A DNA stretch of 64,000 bases from Prevotella sp. (GTDB lineage: Bacteria > Bacteroidota > Bacteroidia > Bacteroidales > Bacteroidaceae). The notes under the pieces were generated by a model, which did not search any database, was not told the origin of the DNA, and was given only the letters and a program-made list of their open reading frames with translations. This document shows, one piece after another, positions 43,219 to 52,545 of this stretch; the stretch's first letter is position 1, and each line of letters starts with the position of its first letter. The DNA lies in the NCBI GenBank assembly GCA_017474925.1, contig JAFVGN010000060.1, positions 1 to 64,000 on the forward strand. Direction: 5' to 3'. Both the position numbers and the translations under genes were made by a program.

Positions 43219-44344
43219 TGCTTAAATATAGTTTTAAAGTCTCTTTTGCATTATTCTCCCAAGAGAACTTAGCCAACTGGCTTTCAAGTTTTTGTTTTTT
43301 CTCTTGAATGGCGGCTTCGTTGTTCAGCGCTGCGGCAATCACCTTGCTCATGTCGTCCACATCGTAGGGGTCAAAATAGAACGCACAGTCGCCGCATACC
43401 TCAGGAACCGACGACACATTTCCAACAGCAGAGACCGTACCAAGACTGGCTGCCTCTAAAGGCGGGAAGCCGAAGCCCTCATAATAAGATGGATAGACGA
43501 ACAAGGTAGCATGATAGGAGAGCCACTGCATCATCTCCGTCGGAACATAATTCAAATATACCACATCGGGTGTTTCGGCAATAGCCTTCAGAACAGGTTT
43601 AGCATTTAATTTCTGATGTCCGGCCAATACCAGACGCACATCATCGAACCCACCTTGTGCCTTCATGGCCGAAAAGGCTTTGATGAGGCGTAAATGGTTT
43701 TTGCGGGGCTCTATCTGACTTAAACAGAACAGAAATCGGCCTTCCTTCAGGTAAGCATATTCTTTTGGAAACTCGTAATTCTTAATTCTATCAACAGAGA
43801 AGGACGAGCGGTTGATAGCCTCATGGATAACGGTCACCTTGTCAGGGGAGACACCGCAAGTGTCAATCATCTCGTCTTTCGTGAACTGTGAGATGGCTAT
43901 AATGCGGTCAACCCTGGCTATCGACTCCTTCACGGCATGTTTCAGGAACTGATACCTGAGGAAAGAGTAAGTCTTCGGATAGCGGTAGAGGCGCAAGTCA
44001 TGAACCGTCATCAACAGCCTGGCATGTTTCATCTTAGGGGCATGGAAGAAGGGTGAGTGGAATACGTCGAATTGCTCAATTTCTTCCTCCTTGCTCCAGA
44101 AACGTTGGGCAAACAGGCTACGGAATATTTTCGACACCAGACTCCTGTGATAGGGAATCGGCTTCAATTTAAACCTGGCAGGAAGGACGGTCTTGCAATA
44201 CTCAAACTGGTCTTCTAAGACGTAGAGCACATAGTCGTTGTCGTGATCCACCTTCGCCAGATGGTTGGTCAACTGGATGATATACTCTTTGATGCCGCCG
44301 CCACCCTTAGCAAAGCAGAATTGGCAGTTGATTGCTATTTTCAT
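43211..44344 (-). CDS. Glycosyltransferase family 4 (GT-B fold)
   Basis: This 377-residue protein begins MKIAINCQFCFAKGGGGIKEYI, the usual glycine-rich acceptor-domain start. The C-terminal domain has the YEGFGFPPLEAASLGT motif (about residues 285-300) with the two catalytic glutamates. SQIEPRKNHLRLIKAF lies between the domains. It is one of only two classical glycosyltransferases in the operon, with the initiating transferase last. Confidence 0.9.
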   Translation of the reverse strand: MKIAINCQFCFAKGGGGIKEYIIQLTNHLAKVDHDNDYVLYVLEDQFEYCKTVLPARFKLKPIPYHRSLVSKIFRSLFAQRFWSKEEEIEQFDVFHSPFFHAPKMKHARLLMTVHDLRLYRYPKTYSFLRYQFLKHAVKESIARVDRIIAISQFTKDEMIDTCGVSPDKVTVIHEAINRSSFSVDRIKNYEFPKEYAYLKEGRFLFCLSQIEPRKNHLRLIKAFSAMKAQGGFDDVRLVLAGHQKLNAKPVLKAIAETPDVVYLNYVPTEMMQWLSYHATLFVYPSYYEGFGFPPLEAASLGTVSAVGNVSSVPEVCGDCAFYFDPYDVDDMSKVIAAALNNEAAIQEKKQKLESQLAKFSWENNAKETLKLYLSNE

Positions 44345-44367
44345 GTTGTTTCTTTATTAAAGTTGAA

Positions 44368-45369
44368 TTACTTATTTGGAAATAAATACTTCTCAGTCAC
44401 TTTTTTCATAACTGAATGCAAAATGTATGATAAAATAAGGCAGAGAATAAATGCCCCTAATACTAACATCCCGCTGTCTTTAATAAAATGACTTAAAAGG
44501 AATTGAGGCCTACGATGTCCGTGAATTAAATAAAATTCCAAACTGATGGTACCAACGAATGCAAGAAATACTTCAATATACCGAATATATTTAAAAGATA
44601 AAATGAAACTTAATATACCAATAATAATGGGTAATAATGGAGCAGCTTGAATGACATCAGGTACCTTCCAAAAGAAAGAAAAGACAAATATGTAAATGAA
44701 AAGAGTGATGCAGGTAATCAGGAAAAGATGATGTTTGTTCTGTTCTAAATCCTTAAAGAAGAGAATACCTAATAGAAATACAGGAATACGAATAATTGAT
44801 ATAGAGAGATAAGGCAGGAATCCGCTTCCTTTATACAACAAAATAAGAGGAATAGATAAAAGAATCATCAACAACACTTGATTCCTCGATAATCTATAAA
44901 CTACGGGAATCAGCAAATAAAAGAACAAAAGCGTAGGAATATACCATTCATAAGAACATGTATTGAAAAAATACCCTAATCCTGTATACCAATAAAACAT
45001 ATCAACGGCAGAATGGGGATAGTCAAAATTGTCAAATTTACCCCCCACGAATATGCCAATCAGATGTATCAAGAATAATACTACCCACCAAGTTGGTACG
45101 ATTCTTTTAAACCGGTTAAAATAGAATCTCTTGATGGTATTTTTCTTTAAAGAGAAACATAGACCAAATGCTGACAAAAACAAAAATATATCAACACCCA
45201 GATTGAAATACTTAAATAAATCCCCCCAAAAGCCAGTTGGCATAAAGCCGAGTTTTTCAGATCGTGCGTGATACAAAAACACCAAAATCATAGAAAAGCC
45301 CATTAATGCGGACCTGTATTTCCCGATATGGTCAAATAGCTCTTTTGTTAATATTGCAGCTGTCTTCAT
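44368..45369 (-). CDS. Acyltransferase family 3 membrane protein (OatA-like)
   Basis: This 333-residue protein has about ten membrane segments. It carries the early Arg/His region typical of acyltransferase 3 (FLYHARSEKLGF, RFKRIVPTWW), which moves acyl groups across the membrane onto sugars. It is more distant from the two neighbouring acyltransferases than they are from each other. It is visibly A/T-rich compared with the flanking glycosyltransferase genes. Confidence 0.82.
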   Translation of the reverse strand: MKTAAILTKELFDHIGKYRSALMGFSMILVFLYHARSEKLGFMPTGFWGDLFKYFNLGVDIFLFLSAFGLCFSLKKNTIKRFYFNRFKRIVPTWWVVLFLIHLIGIFVGGKFDNFDYPHSAVDMFYWYTGLGYFFNTCSYEWYIPTLLFFYLLIPVVYRLSRNQVLLMILLSIPLILLYKGSGFLPYLSISIIRIPVFLLGILFFKDLEQNKHHLFLITCITLFIYIFVFSFFWKVPDVIQAAPLLPIIIGILSFILSFKYIRYIEVFLAFVGTISLEFYLIHGHRRPQFLLSHFIKDSGMLVLGAFILCLILSYILHSVMKKVTEKYLFPNK

Positions 45370-45379
45370 ATTCCATTTT

Positions 45380-46366
45380 CTATTTTTTACCCAAAACGTA
45401 AAGTCTGATGTACTTGCTATTGGATAGGAATTTTATGAATATCAGGCAAAGCCCTGTTATCGCTACCGTATAGAGCATTGATACAAGGTGAACTGTCGGC
45501 ATATTGAGCCCATCGAACCATTCTGGCCGGGGCTGGAATTGAGGCAGGAAGAAATAATCTATCAAGTAGATGGCTAATGAGTTCTGCCCAATTAAGTTAA
45601 TCAGCGAGTTGAACTTTGTCTGAGTCTGAAAACTATTCTCATGACAGACAAAGAACGAGACAATGGCAAAGGTGGCGAAGTATCGCAGGGCGACATCGCG
45701 TAGGAAATGATGGAGCACTGACGGCATGTCGTAAGTCAACAGAAAAAGCACAATAAAGTAAAATATCAGGAATGTTGCCTTAAACACCTCGTTGTGCATC
45801 AGTGATTCATATTTTGGACGGAATTTCATCGCCAGTGTTCCTAAGACAAAGAATTGGAAGAACTTGGTCACCCGTCGCAGGTCGAAGATTGCTGGTCCGA
45901 AGTCCTTGTCGATAGCCAACATTCCGATGCCCGCTACTGAAAGAGCCAACAGCACGCCAATTCTCCATTTCTCGTTCTTGATGACCAGTGTAATCAGATA
46001 ATAAACAAGGAAACATTCAAACAAAACAATTGTAAACCAATAGCCATGCATACCTCCTGTAATAAAACTGAAGAGACTTTTTTGATTCATCAGATCCGTT
46101 GCGACACGGAACACCAGTGCGGGGATGACGAGGAATACAAATTTTTTACGGATGTTGACCCAAGCATCTTTGATGCTCATGCTTTGCTTATAAGCCAAGA
46201 AACCGCTTACAAAGAAGAACAAAGGCATCACGGGTGCATACATCATCTGTGATGCTAAGTTCTCGTATGGTTTGAATCCGTTTACGGCCATTATATGAAG
46301 GTCTATGACCAGCAGTATAGCCAGACATTTCAGAGCATCAAGATAAGCGATTCTTTTCTTTTCCAT
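45380..46366 (-). CDS. Acyltransferase family 3 membrane protein, copy A
   Basis: This 328-residue, ten-helix protein starts MEKKRIAYLDALKCLAILLV and has the catalytic-type His in VIDLHIMAVNG. It shares most residues, including FFFVSGFLAY, KNEKWRIGVLL and FGPAIFDLRR, with the next protein encoded at 46378. The conserved C-terminal YLIH of the family reads YLID here. It probably O-acylates the capsule repeat. The 11-base spacing shows co-transcription. Confidence 0.82.
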   Translation of the reverse strand: MEKKRIAYLDALKCLAILLVIDLHIMAVNGFKPYENLASQMMYAPVMPLFFFVSGFLAYKQSMSIKDAWVNIRKKFVFLVIPALVFRVATDLMNQKSLFSFITGGMHGYWFTIVLFECFLVYYLITLVIKNEKWRIGVLLALSVAGIGMLAIDKDFGPAIFDLRRVTKFFQFFVLGTLAMKFRPKYESLMHNEVFKATFLIFYFIVLFLLTYDMPSVLHHFLRDVALRYFATFAIVSFFVCHENSFQTQTKFNSLINLIGQNSLAIYLIDYFFLPQFQPRPEWFDGLNMPTVHLVSMLYTVAITGLCLIFIKFLSNSKYIRLYVLGKK

Positions 46367-46377
46367 TTCTAACTTTT

Positions 46378-47367
46378 TTATTTGTGCCCTAAAGCATATT
46401 TCCTAATGTATTTGCTATTAGAAAGAAACTTAATGAATACCAAGCATAAACCAGTTATTGCTATGGTATAGAGTATTGATACAAGGTGAACGGTCACCAT
46501 GTTAAGCCCAGCAAACCACTCAGGCAATGGACGGAAATGAGGCAGGAAGAAATAATGAATTAAGTAGATTGCCAATGAGTTCTGTCCTATGTGGTTAATG
46601 ATAGAGTTAACTTTTGATTCCTGCTGAAAATAGTCAGCATGACAGGCAAAGAATGATATAACTGCAAAAGTTCCCCAATAGCGTAATACCACATCTCGCA
46701 TGAAGTGATATAATGCTACAGGGTTAATGTCATAACTTGTGAGAAACAACACAATGAAAAATAAAAGTAACACAGTAGCCTTTATAATTTCGTTATTTAT
46801 CAACAACTCATATTTGGGTCTAAATTTCATGGCCAATGTTCCCAACACAAAGAACTGGAAATATTTGGTAAGCCGTCGAAGATCGAAAATCGCTGGCCCG
46901 AAGTCCTTGTCAATAGCAAGAATTCCGATACCCGCCATCGAAAGGCTCAATAGCACGCAAATTCTCCACTTCTCGTTCTTGATGGCTAGTGTAATCAGAT
47001 AGTAAACAAGAAAACATTCAAACAGAACCACTGTGAACCAATAATCACTCATACCGTCGGTCAAGAAATGGAGTGGGGCATAGTGCTTCATAAGGTCCAT
47101 ACAAAGTCGGAACACGACAGCAGGAATAACAAGAAACACGAATTTCTTGCGTATGTTGCTAAATACCTCCTTGACACTCATGCTTACACGGTAAGCCAAA
47201 AAACCGCTTACAAAGAAAAAGATAGGTAAGGCAAATGAATAAATCATAAGTGCTGATAGTGAACCGTAAGGCTTAAAGCCATTGCCACTTCTCACGTGCC
47301 AATCTATTACCATCAAAATTCCCAGACATTTCAGAGCATCAAGGTATGCAATTCTTTTCTTCTCCAT
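46378..47367 (-). CDS. Acyltransferase family 3 membrane protein, copy B
   Basis: This 329-residue protein is the tandem paralogue of the gene at 45380, almost the same length. The catalytic-type His is in VIDWHVRSGNG, and the C-terminal YLIHYFF is intact. A duplication with divergence is clear from the matching start, middle and end. A three-unit heptad array precedes its ATG. Confidence 0.82.
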   Translation of the reverse strand: MEKKRIAYLDALKCLGILMVIDWHVRSGNGFKPYGSLSALMIYSFALPIFFFVSGFLAYRVSMSVKEVFSNIRKKFVFLVIPAVVFRLCMDLMKHYAPLHFLTDGMSDYWFTVVLFECFLVYYLITLAIKNEKWRICVLLSLSMAGIGILAIDKDFGPAIFDLRRLTKYFQFFVLGTLAMKFRPKYELLINNEIIKATVLLLFFIVLFLTSYDINPVALYHFMRDVVLRYWGTFAVISFFACHADYFQQESKVNSIINHIGQNSLAIYLIHYFFLPHFRPLPEWFAGLNMVTVHLVSILYTIAITGLCLVFIKFLSNSKYIRKYALGHK

Positions 47368-47388
47368 TAATTCTCAATTGTCAATTAT
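47368..47388 (-). repeat. Heptad tandem repeat before the copy-B acyltransferase
   Basis: On the minus strand the units ATAATTG, ACAATTG and AGAATTA run from the stop of the Stealth gene to the ATG at 47367. Confidence 0.7.
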
Positions 47389-48395
47389 CATTTTTCAAAT
47401 GAAGATTTCTCTGGCAATATGGCATCGAATGCCGCGTTTATCTGAGCCACCAATGCTTTAAAATCAGATACATTATCCGAATCTGCTGTAACTAGGATGT
47501 CGCATTTCTGCGATTTGATGGCAGCCGAGAGCTTTTCTACGCTGTCATCTGATATGGTATATCTGCACGTCCCCTTGGCGATATTAGTCGGATGGAACTT
47601 TCCAGACATCAGCTGCCAGAAACGGAACATATACTGGTTGACGTCGGTGATGTCGCGGAAACGATGGCTTGACACTTCGCGGAGCAAGGGCTCTTCGACC
47701 TCCCATACTTCACGGATGGTGCTCTTCAGGAAGGCCTGCGGCATGTGGTGGTTTCTGAATCCTGGGAACACCGAGAAAGGCAGCAGAGCTACGGTGCGCA
47801 AAAGTTGTGAACCATAGATGGGATTTAGCCATTTCATGGGATTGGCTTTCAGCACTGCATTTTTCCTGAAATGGCTGTTCACTACGTTCACATCGTTCAT
47901 CAGCATGTGTCCTCGAGGACCGCCCATCGGCAATGTGTCGAGTACTGCCATGTCGCAGGGCAGACCATTACGGAAGAAACGTTCAGGACGGACAGGGCGA
48001 AGTATGAAATAGTCGTCATTGAAATAAATGAACTGCTCTGCCAGTCCCTCTACGCGGTGAAGGTTCAACTCTATCGGCCGTACGCTGAACGTGGGCAGGA
48101 ACTCCTTCGGGATGAAGTCTTCATGGCGGACGAAGTTTAGCTTTGGGGCATACATGTTCAGCCACTTCGGCTTCTGGCCTGTAGTGATAAGATGTACCTT
48201 GCGCACCCATGGCGCGAATTTCTCTATGCCCCGGAACAGATACTGCATATTGTCCCAGTCACGGTAACGTATCTCCGTGTTGTTGTCGCGCCCCATCTCT
48301 ATGGCAGCATATTTCTTATATGCTTGCTGCCATTCCGGGTCGCTGCCATCTACCCAGGGAATGACGATGTCTATGTCGTGTTCCTTGTCTTTCAT
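47388..48395 (-). CDS. Stealth-family sugar-1-phosphate transferase
   Basis: This 335-residue protein starts with the Stealth CR1 block (DIDIVIPWVDGSDPEWQQ, residues 6-23). It contains the CR2 block around FIYFNDDYFIL (about residues 122-132) and the later RFFRNG/H-rich CR3 region. Stealth proteins make phosphodiester links between sugars in capsules, for example of Neisseria. It implies that the polymer of this locus contains hexose-1-phosphate bridges. It fits the glycerol-phosphate genes TagD and TagF upstream. Confidence 0.88.
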   Translation of the reverse strand: MKDKEHDIDIVIPWVDGSDPEWQQAYKKYAAIEMGRDNNTEIRYRDWDNMQYLFRGIEKFAPWVRKVHLITTGQKPKWLNMYAPKLNFVRHEDFIPKEFLPTFSVRPIELNLHRVEGLAEQFIYFNDDYFILRPVRPERFFRNGLPCDMAVLDTLPMGGPRGHMLMNDVNVVNSHFRKNAVLKANPMKWLNPIYGSQLLRTVALLPFSVFPGFRNHHMPQAFLKSTIREVWEVEEPLLREVSSHRFRDITDVNQYMFRFWQLMSGKFHPTNIAKGTCRYTISDDSVEKLSAAIKSQKCDILVTADSDNVSDFKALVAQINAAFDAILPEKSSFEK

Positions 48396-48405
48396 TAAAG
48401 AACAG

Positions 48406-49338
48406 TTATTTGTAAATCACTTGATTGTTCTTTTCCGATAGGTTGCCAACCTTGCGTGAAAGAATCGGCTTTTCACCCTTGCGGGTCTCAATGAAACAAT
48501 CTTCTACTACTCCCTGTTCGCATCCGGCAAAGTGGATGGTATGCCTCGACTTGGCCATCACACGGCAGTTGCGTATCTCGACCTTACCGATGCGTGCATT
48601 GCCGAATCCTTTCTTTCCGATGACTGCCCTGAAACCTCCCTCGCAGCCAGTCACAGTGACATTCTTAATCAGCACGTTATCTACCGTACATCGTTTGTTA
48701 GGCTCGATATCAATGGCATATTGAGGATTAGTGCCACTGATGTTGGCGATTTTGCAATTGCTGACTATAACGCCATTGGCCTTCGTAATAGAAATCCCCT
48801 GCCTGCGACTTCCACGCAACAGACAATTGGATATCTGAGTTTTTCTACTATTGCCGCCAATATAGATGCAGTCGCCCCAACAGTCAGCAATGCTCAATCC
48901 ACTTATTGTCACATTGCTGGAACCGTGAAGACGGATACCCATGCCCCATTCGCCTTCACGGCCAGAATGTTTAGACTTATCCCCGATAATACTGCCCTTG
49001 CCATGAATCTTGACATTGCTGCCAACAACTCGAATCATATCATAACTTTTGAAACCATTAGGTGCCAATTGGAGGGTGCCGTCAATGACAAGTTCCGTGT
49101 TGTCGCCAACTATTAGGCAGGCTCCTTTTTCTTTTTTGACTCGGAGAAGATAGTTTCCTTCAGAGATGACAAACGTACCGTTCTTGATTTCACGCCCATC
49201 GAACATCGACACGTCACCATCAGAAATATAAAAGTTCTTTCCCTGAAGGTCTTGGTCATTGTTGATTCCCGTCACGTTTAAGAACAGACAGCAAAGTGAA
49301 AATATGAAAGTCGTCATCATCCAATTCTCAATCTCCAT
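48406..49338 (-). CDS. Exported parallel beta-helix protein
   Basis: This 310-residue protein has an N-terminal hydrophobic segment (MTTFIFSLCCLFLNVTG), so it is probably exported. From about residue 85 it is a right-handed parallel beta-helix (IHGKGSIIG, VTISGLSIADCWGDCIYIGG, VIVSNCKIANISG, VLIKNVTVTG), like polysaccharide lyases and pectate-lyase-type epimerases. No catalytic residues could be assigned. The ATG at 49338 follows the previous stop directly; ATGs six and seven codons in are possible. It may trim or modify the polymer. Confidence 0.75.
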   Translation of the reverse strand: MEIENWMMTTFIFSLCCLFLNVTGINNDQDLQGKNFYISDGDVSMFDGREIKNGTFVISEGNYLLRVKKEKGACLIVGDNTELVIDGTLQLAPNGFKSYDMIRVVGSNVKIHGKGSIIGDKSKHSGREGEWGMGIRLHGSSNVTISGLSIADCWGDCIYIGGNSRKTQISNCLLRGSRRQGISITKANGVIVSNCKIANISGTNPQYAIDIEPNKRCTVDNVLIKNVTVTGCEGGFRAVIGKKGFGNARIGKVEIRNCRVMAKSRHTIHFAGCEQGVVEDCFIETRKGEKPILSRKVGNLSEKNNQVIYK

Positions 49339-50448
49339 CTATTGGGCATTAATAAATCGTACACTGCTTGATATCACGGCAAGTATCATCATTATCAAGA
49401 ACTGCTTCTTTGTGAAATAACGCTGGTAATAACCGTAGGCTGTCAGGAGCGCCAATGGAATCATCGTAATATACATAACACGATAGGCATATATGCTTCT
49501 TAGTCCAAACACAACCATAAAAGCCACAGAAGCCATCAGAATTCCATAGGTTATCCGATATATTCCAATGACAGAATTGGGAACTCTTTTTCTCCAAAAG
49601 ATTTTCATTAAAAGATAAAACGGATAAAAGTATTTGAGATAACCGATAATTGTACTTATTCGTATCGCCCCTTGCCCCTTGTCGCTAAATTCTTCTATCT
49701 TTGAAGAGATGTCGTCATTATCAAACATTTCATCTAGGAACTGAAGATTGGAACTGACGAAATAAATGGCAATAATAGCAAAGAGTAGCAAAAATATGGA
49801 AATAAATGAAAAACTTTTTCTTTCGAAAGGAATGGAAAGACAAGGCAATATAACAATACCTATGAGCAACTCACGATGAAAATAAAACGAAGACAATGCA
49901 ATTCCGATACCCAACAGTTTAAATATCTTTCCATTGTGAAGCAGAAAAAATGCGATTCCAAAGAAATAGATTGCCATTGCCAAAGAAGCACGGGCATAGC
50001 AAAAAGTACCGGCATTAAAAACGAACAATAGCAGTAAAGTAAAGCCTGGCAATAATAGCCCTCGATACATTCGGAATGAATAATAAGCTATAAAGACGGC
50101 TCCTCCCCATACTATCAGGCGAAACACTTCGAAAGGATAGTCGAAAGGCAAACTTCGGCAAAAGAGAACAGTATAGATATAAAACTTCTCTTTTGCCCAA
50201 AAGTCGATATTTGTCACATGTAGCCATTCCCGATACCTGAAATAGTCTGGGTTGATGCAATAGAATACGGCATACAAAGCAAAGAAGACAGCGAACAAGC
50301 CTGTGACCTCCTTCTGCTGTTTGAACTTAGGTGTCGATAATAGCGTCTTCCATACAGCATAGACGAAAACTGTCATATAGAGCCCCCAATACAGAACTCT
50401 AATCCAATAAGGTATGGAGAATTCGTCAAAACTGTAGAAGTACTTCAT
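49339..50448 (-). CDS. EpsG/Wzy-like polysaccharide polymerase
   Basis: This 369-residue protein has about 11 hydrophobic helices and a charged central loop (DISSKIEEFSDKGQGAIR). It resembles the EpsG family (YRVMYITMIPLALLTAYGYYQRYFTKK) and fills the role of Wzy, joining lipid-linked repeats in the periplasm. It is A/T-rich like the acyltransferase genes. Its stop and the start of the beta-helix gene abut (TAGATG). Confidence 0.78.
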   Translation of the reverse strand: MKYFYSFDEFSIPYWIRVLYWGLYMTVFVYAVWKTLLSTPKFKQQKEVTGLFAVFFALYAVFYCINPDYFRYREWLHVTNIDFWAKEKFYIYTVLFCRSLPFDYPFEVFRLIVWGGAVFIAYYSFRMYRGLLLPGFTLLLLFVFNAGTFCYARASLAMAIYFFGIAFFLLHNGKIFKLLGIGIALSSFYFHRELLIGIVILPCLSIPFERKSFSFISIFLLLFAIIAIYFVSSNLQFLDEMFDNDDISSKIEEFSDKGQGAIRISTIIGYLKYFYPFYLLMKIFWRKRVPNSVIGIYRITYGILMASVAFMVVFGLRSIYAYRVMYITMIPLALLTAYGYYQRYFTKKQFLIMMILAVISSSVRFINAQ

Positions 50449-50474
50449 TTCTTATACTTTGGCGTTTTAACTTA

Positions 50475-51374
50475 CTAAATACTAATATGACTCCCCCAGA
50501 TCTCATCCCATTCATCAGGAGAGAATAGCCCAAAACCACTTGCCGTAAAAAAAGTAAGTTCACCGAAATACACTCTGGAATTTACTTCGTAAAAATCGAC
50601 TCGGAGGTGTGGATGCCCTTTGGCGAGTTTTGCTGCCAATAAGCGCATCGTTTCAAACGTCTGTGGTTTTATAGGCAAATTCTCTGCAAATGGCACTTTT
50701 TTTCGGGTGAATGGCAGATGTGACCACTCCATGTCAAAAAAGTCAGCTCTCATCTCGTCCCAGCGGTTTGAGTAAACGCCGCAGTATAACGGTTTGCCGT
50801 TGAAACAAAAGAACTTGTAGTCCTTTATCCCTCCCTCTCCCGATTCAGGATCAGAAAGGAATACCTCGGCTATCACTCTGGGCTGCACATCCTTGTATGG
50901 CCATTCCTTAAATCGCTTGTACGCGTCTTGTTTCATAGCCTTACCCAGACGTTTCACAACATCGTTTCGATCAAGTTTGGCTTTGTTGTGGCAAATGATT
51001 ACTCCTTTACCGCCACCACCGATGGTGGTCTTCAAAACAAACTGCCGGGGCAGGTCGTCCCAGACGATTTCTTCCGGACTGTTCCATATGCCCAAGGTGG
51101 GGATGACATATTCTTGTCCAATGATGTCAGCCACATAGTCTTTTACAGCATACTTATCAACCATAGTGGAGTACTCGGGCTTGCGGTCATACAGTTTCAA
51201 CCATTGCAACTTCTCGTTGAAAGTTATAGGGTGTTTCAGATGCAATCTCTTTCCCGTTTGGAAATAGTACATCAACTTGAGGTAGAGGGAATCTGAGAAA
51301 AGATTACCGAAATGGTACAAAAACGACTTGCCAATGGCTCGCGGTTCTTGAATATAGTATGTGAAAGCTTGCAT
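50475..51374 (-). CDS. TupA-like ATP-grasp protein
   Basis: This 299-residue protein matches TupA-like ATP-grasp proteins of capsule loci: HPITFNEKLQWLKLYDR, MVDKYAVKDYV, the ATP-contacting FVLKTTIGGGGKGVIICH, the KDYKFFCFNGKP block and LRVDFYEV near the end. TupA-like enzymes add amino acids to polysaccharides in some bacteria. The amino acid cannot be read. It lies between tagF and the polymerase gene in the same transcript. Confidence 0.85.
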   Translation of the reverse strand: MQAFTYYIQEPRAIGKSFLYHFGNLFSDSLYLKLMYYFQTGKRLHLKHPITFNEKLQWLKLYDRKPEYSTMVDKYAVKDYVADIIGQEYVIPTLGIWNSPEEIVWDDLPRQFVLKTTIGGGGKGVIICHNKAKLDRNDVVKRLGKAMKQDAYKRFKEWPYKDVQPRVIAEVFLSDPESGEGGIKDYKFFCFNGKPLYCGVYSNRWDEMRADFFDMEWSHLPFTRKKVPFAENLPIKPQTFETMRLLAAKLAKGHPHLRVDFYEVNSRVYFGELTFFTASGFGLFSPDEWDEIWGSHISI

Positions 51375-51381
51375 CCTTATT

Positions 51382-52542
51382 TTATCGTTTAAGCTCTGTT
51401 ATGATTCTTTGAGCTATAGTCTCAGAGGCATGTCCACTTTCACTTGTTCCATAAAACTGAAGAACCTTCTTGTTGATATGCTTATGGTCATAGGTATCTA
51501 TTCTCTTTAATATATCATTCAGCTCTTGCTGGTTCCCTGCCACAAGGTATCCGGCCTTTTCTGGATCTACCCAGAGCAAGCGGTTTTTCGATTCATAACT
51601 TTCTTTGTCGAAATGAGCAAGAATTAAGGGCTTTCCTGTCAGGAGAAAATCTCCAGCGCAACTGCTATAGTCTGTAATAAGCAAATCTGTTACTAATAGT
51701 AAATCTGCCATATCAGGATAGTCCGACACATTCCGACACACTGCCTCTTTCTGTGTTACTTTGAGCTGTTTTGTAAGCGAGTGAGAACGGATCAGGCATA
51801 TCCACTTATTCCCATTGGTTTCCAGACTGGCAATAGTCTGACTGATGTCTATCTGGCATTGGAGCTCGTCACCAGCCTCTCTGTATGTGGGTGCATATAG
51901 CAGAATGTTTGTGTTGCTGTCTATACCTAAACGCTTTCTTATCTCGGCAGCTTCCTCCTTGTAGGCCTGAAGGTTCGTCAACTTATCGTTCCGAGGCATT
52001 CCTGCCGTCATTACCTCACCCTCGTATCTTAGCCCTTTGTGGGCTTTCATGACACCATAGTCAGAAGCAGCGATAAACAGGTCGCAGTCGGACATCAAAT
52101 AGCCATTTCTATTTTTAGCCTTTTTTCTCTTCTTCCTGCTTAGTTCATCAGCATATCCTATTGTCTTTAGGCCTCGGTCGCCATGCCACGTCTGGATATA
52201 AAACTGGTTGGGGCTTTTGTAAATACCAGTGTTGGGCCTGTAAACATAGTTCAGCACCCACACCTTGGCCTGTGCCTGAGCCTTCAATGCCAAACGGAGG
52301 GTTGGCGGAACAACTGTGACATAGTCGGGCACATATTTCTTGAACTGGGGCTTTACGAGCCAAACTATCTTCACGTCGGGAGCCATCTTATGCAGGCACT
52401 CACTGATTGCACGGGGATTGTCGGAGTATTGTCCCCTGAACGAGGCAAAGAAAACGCTCTTGACATCCCGTGGCCGTGTTGCATAGCACAGATACATATA
52501 GGCCTTTCTGATCCATTTCTTGATGATGACAGTTTTCTTCAT
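51382..52542 (-). CDS. CDP-glycerol glycerophosphotransferase (TagB/TagF-like)
   Basis: This 386-residue enzyme has the features of the CDP-glycerol:glycerophosphate glycerophosphotransferase family: FASFRGQYSDNPRAISECL, FYIQTWHGDRGLKTIG with the catalytic His, and TDLLITDYSSCAGDFLL (about residues 280-300). It transfers glycerol phosphate from CDP-glycerol. The N-terminal helix is amphipathic, suggesting membrane association. Three bases separate it from tagD, which makes the donor. Confidence 0.9.
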   Translation of the reverse strand: MKKTVIIKKWIRKAYMYLCYATRPRDVKSVFFASFRGQYSDNPRAISECLHKMAPDVKIVWLVKPQFKKYVPDYVTVVPPTLRLALKAQAQAKVWVLNYVYRPNTGIYKSPNQFYIQTWHGDRGLKTIGYADELSRKKRKKAKNRNGYLMSDCDLFIAASDYGVMKAHKGLRYEGEVMTAGMPRNDKLTNLQAYKEEAAEIRKRLGIDSNTNILLYAPTYREAGDELQCQIDISQTIASLETNGNKWICLIRSHSLTKQLKVTQKEAVCRNVSDYPDMADLLLVTDLLITDYSSCAGDFLLTGKPLILAHFDKESYESKNRLLWVDPEKAGYLVAGNQQELNDILKRIDTYDHKHINKKVLQFYGTSESGHASETIAQRIITELKR

Positions 52543-52545
52543 GCT

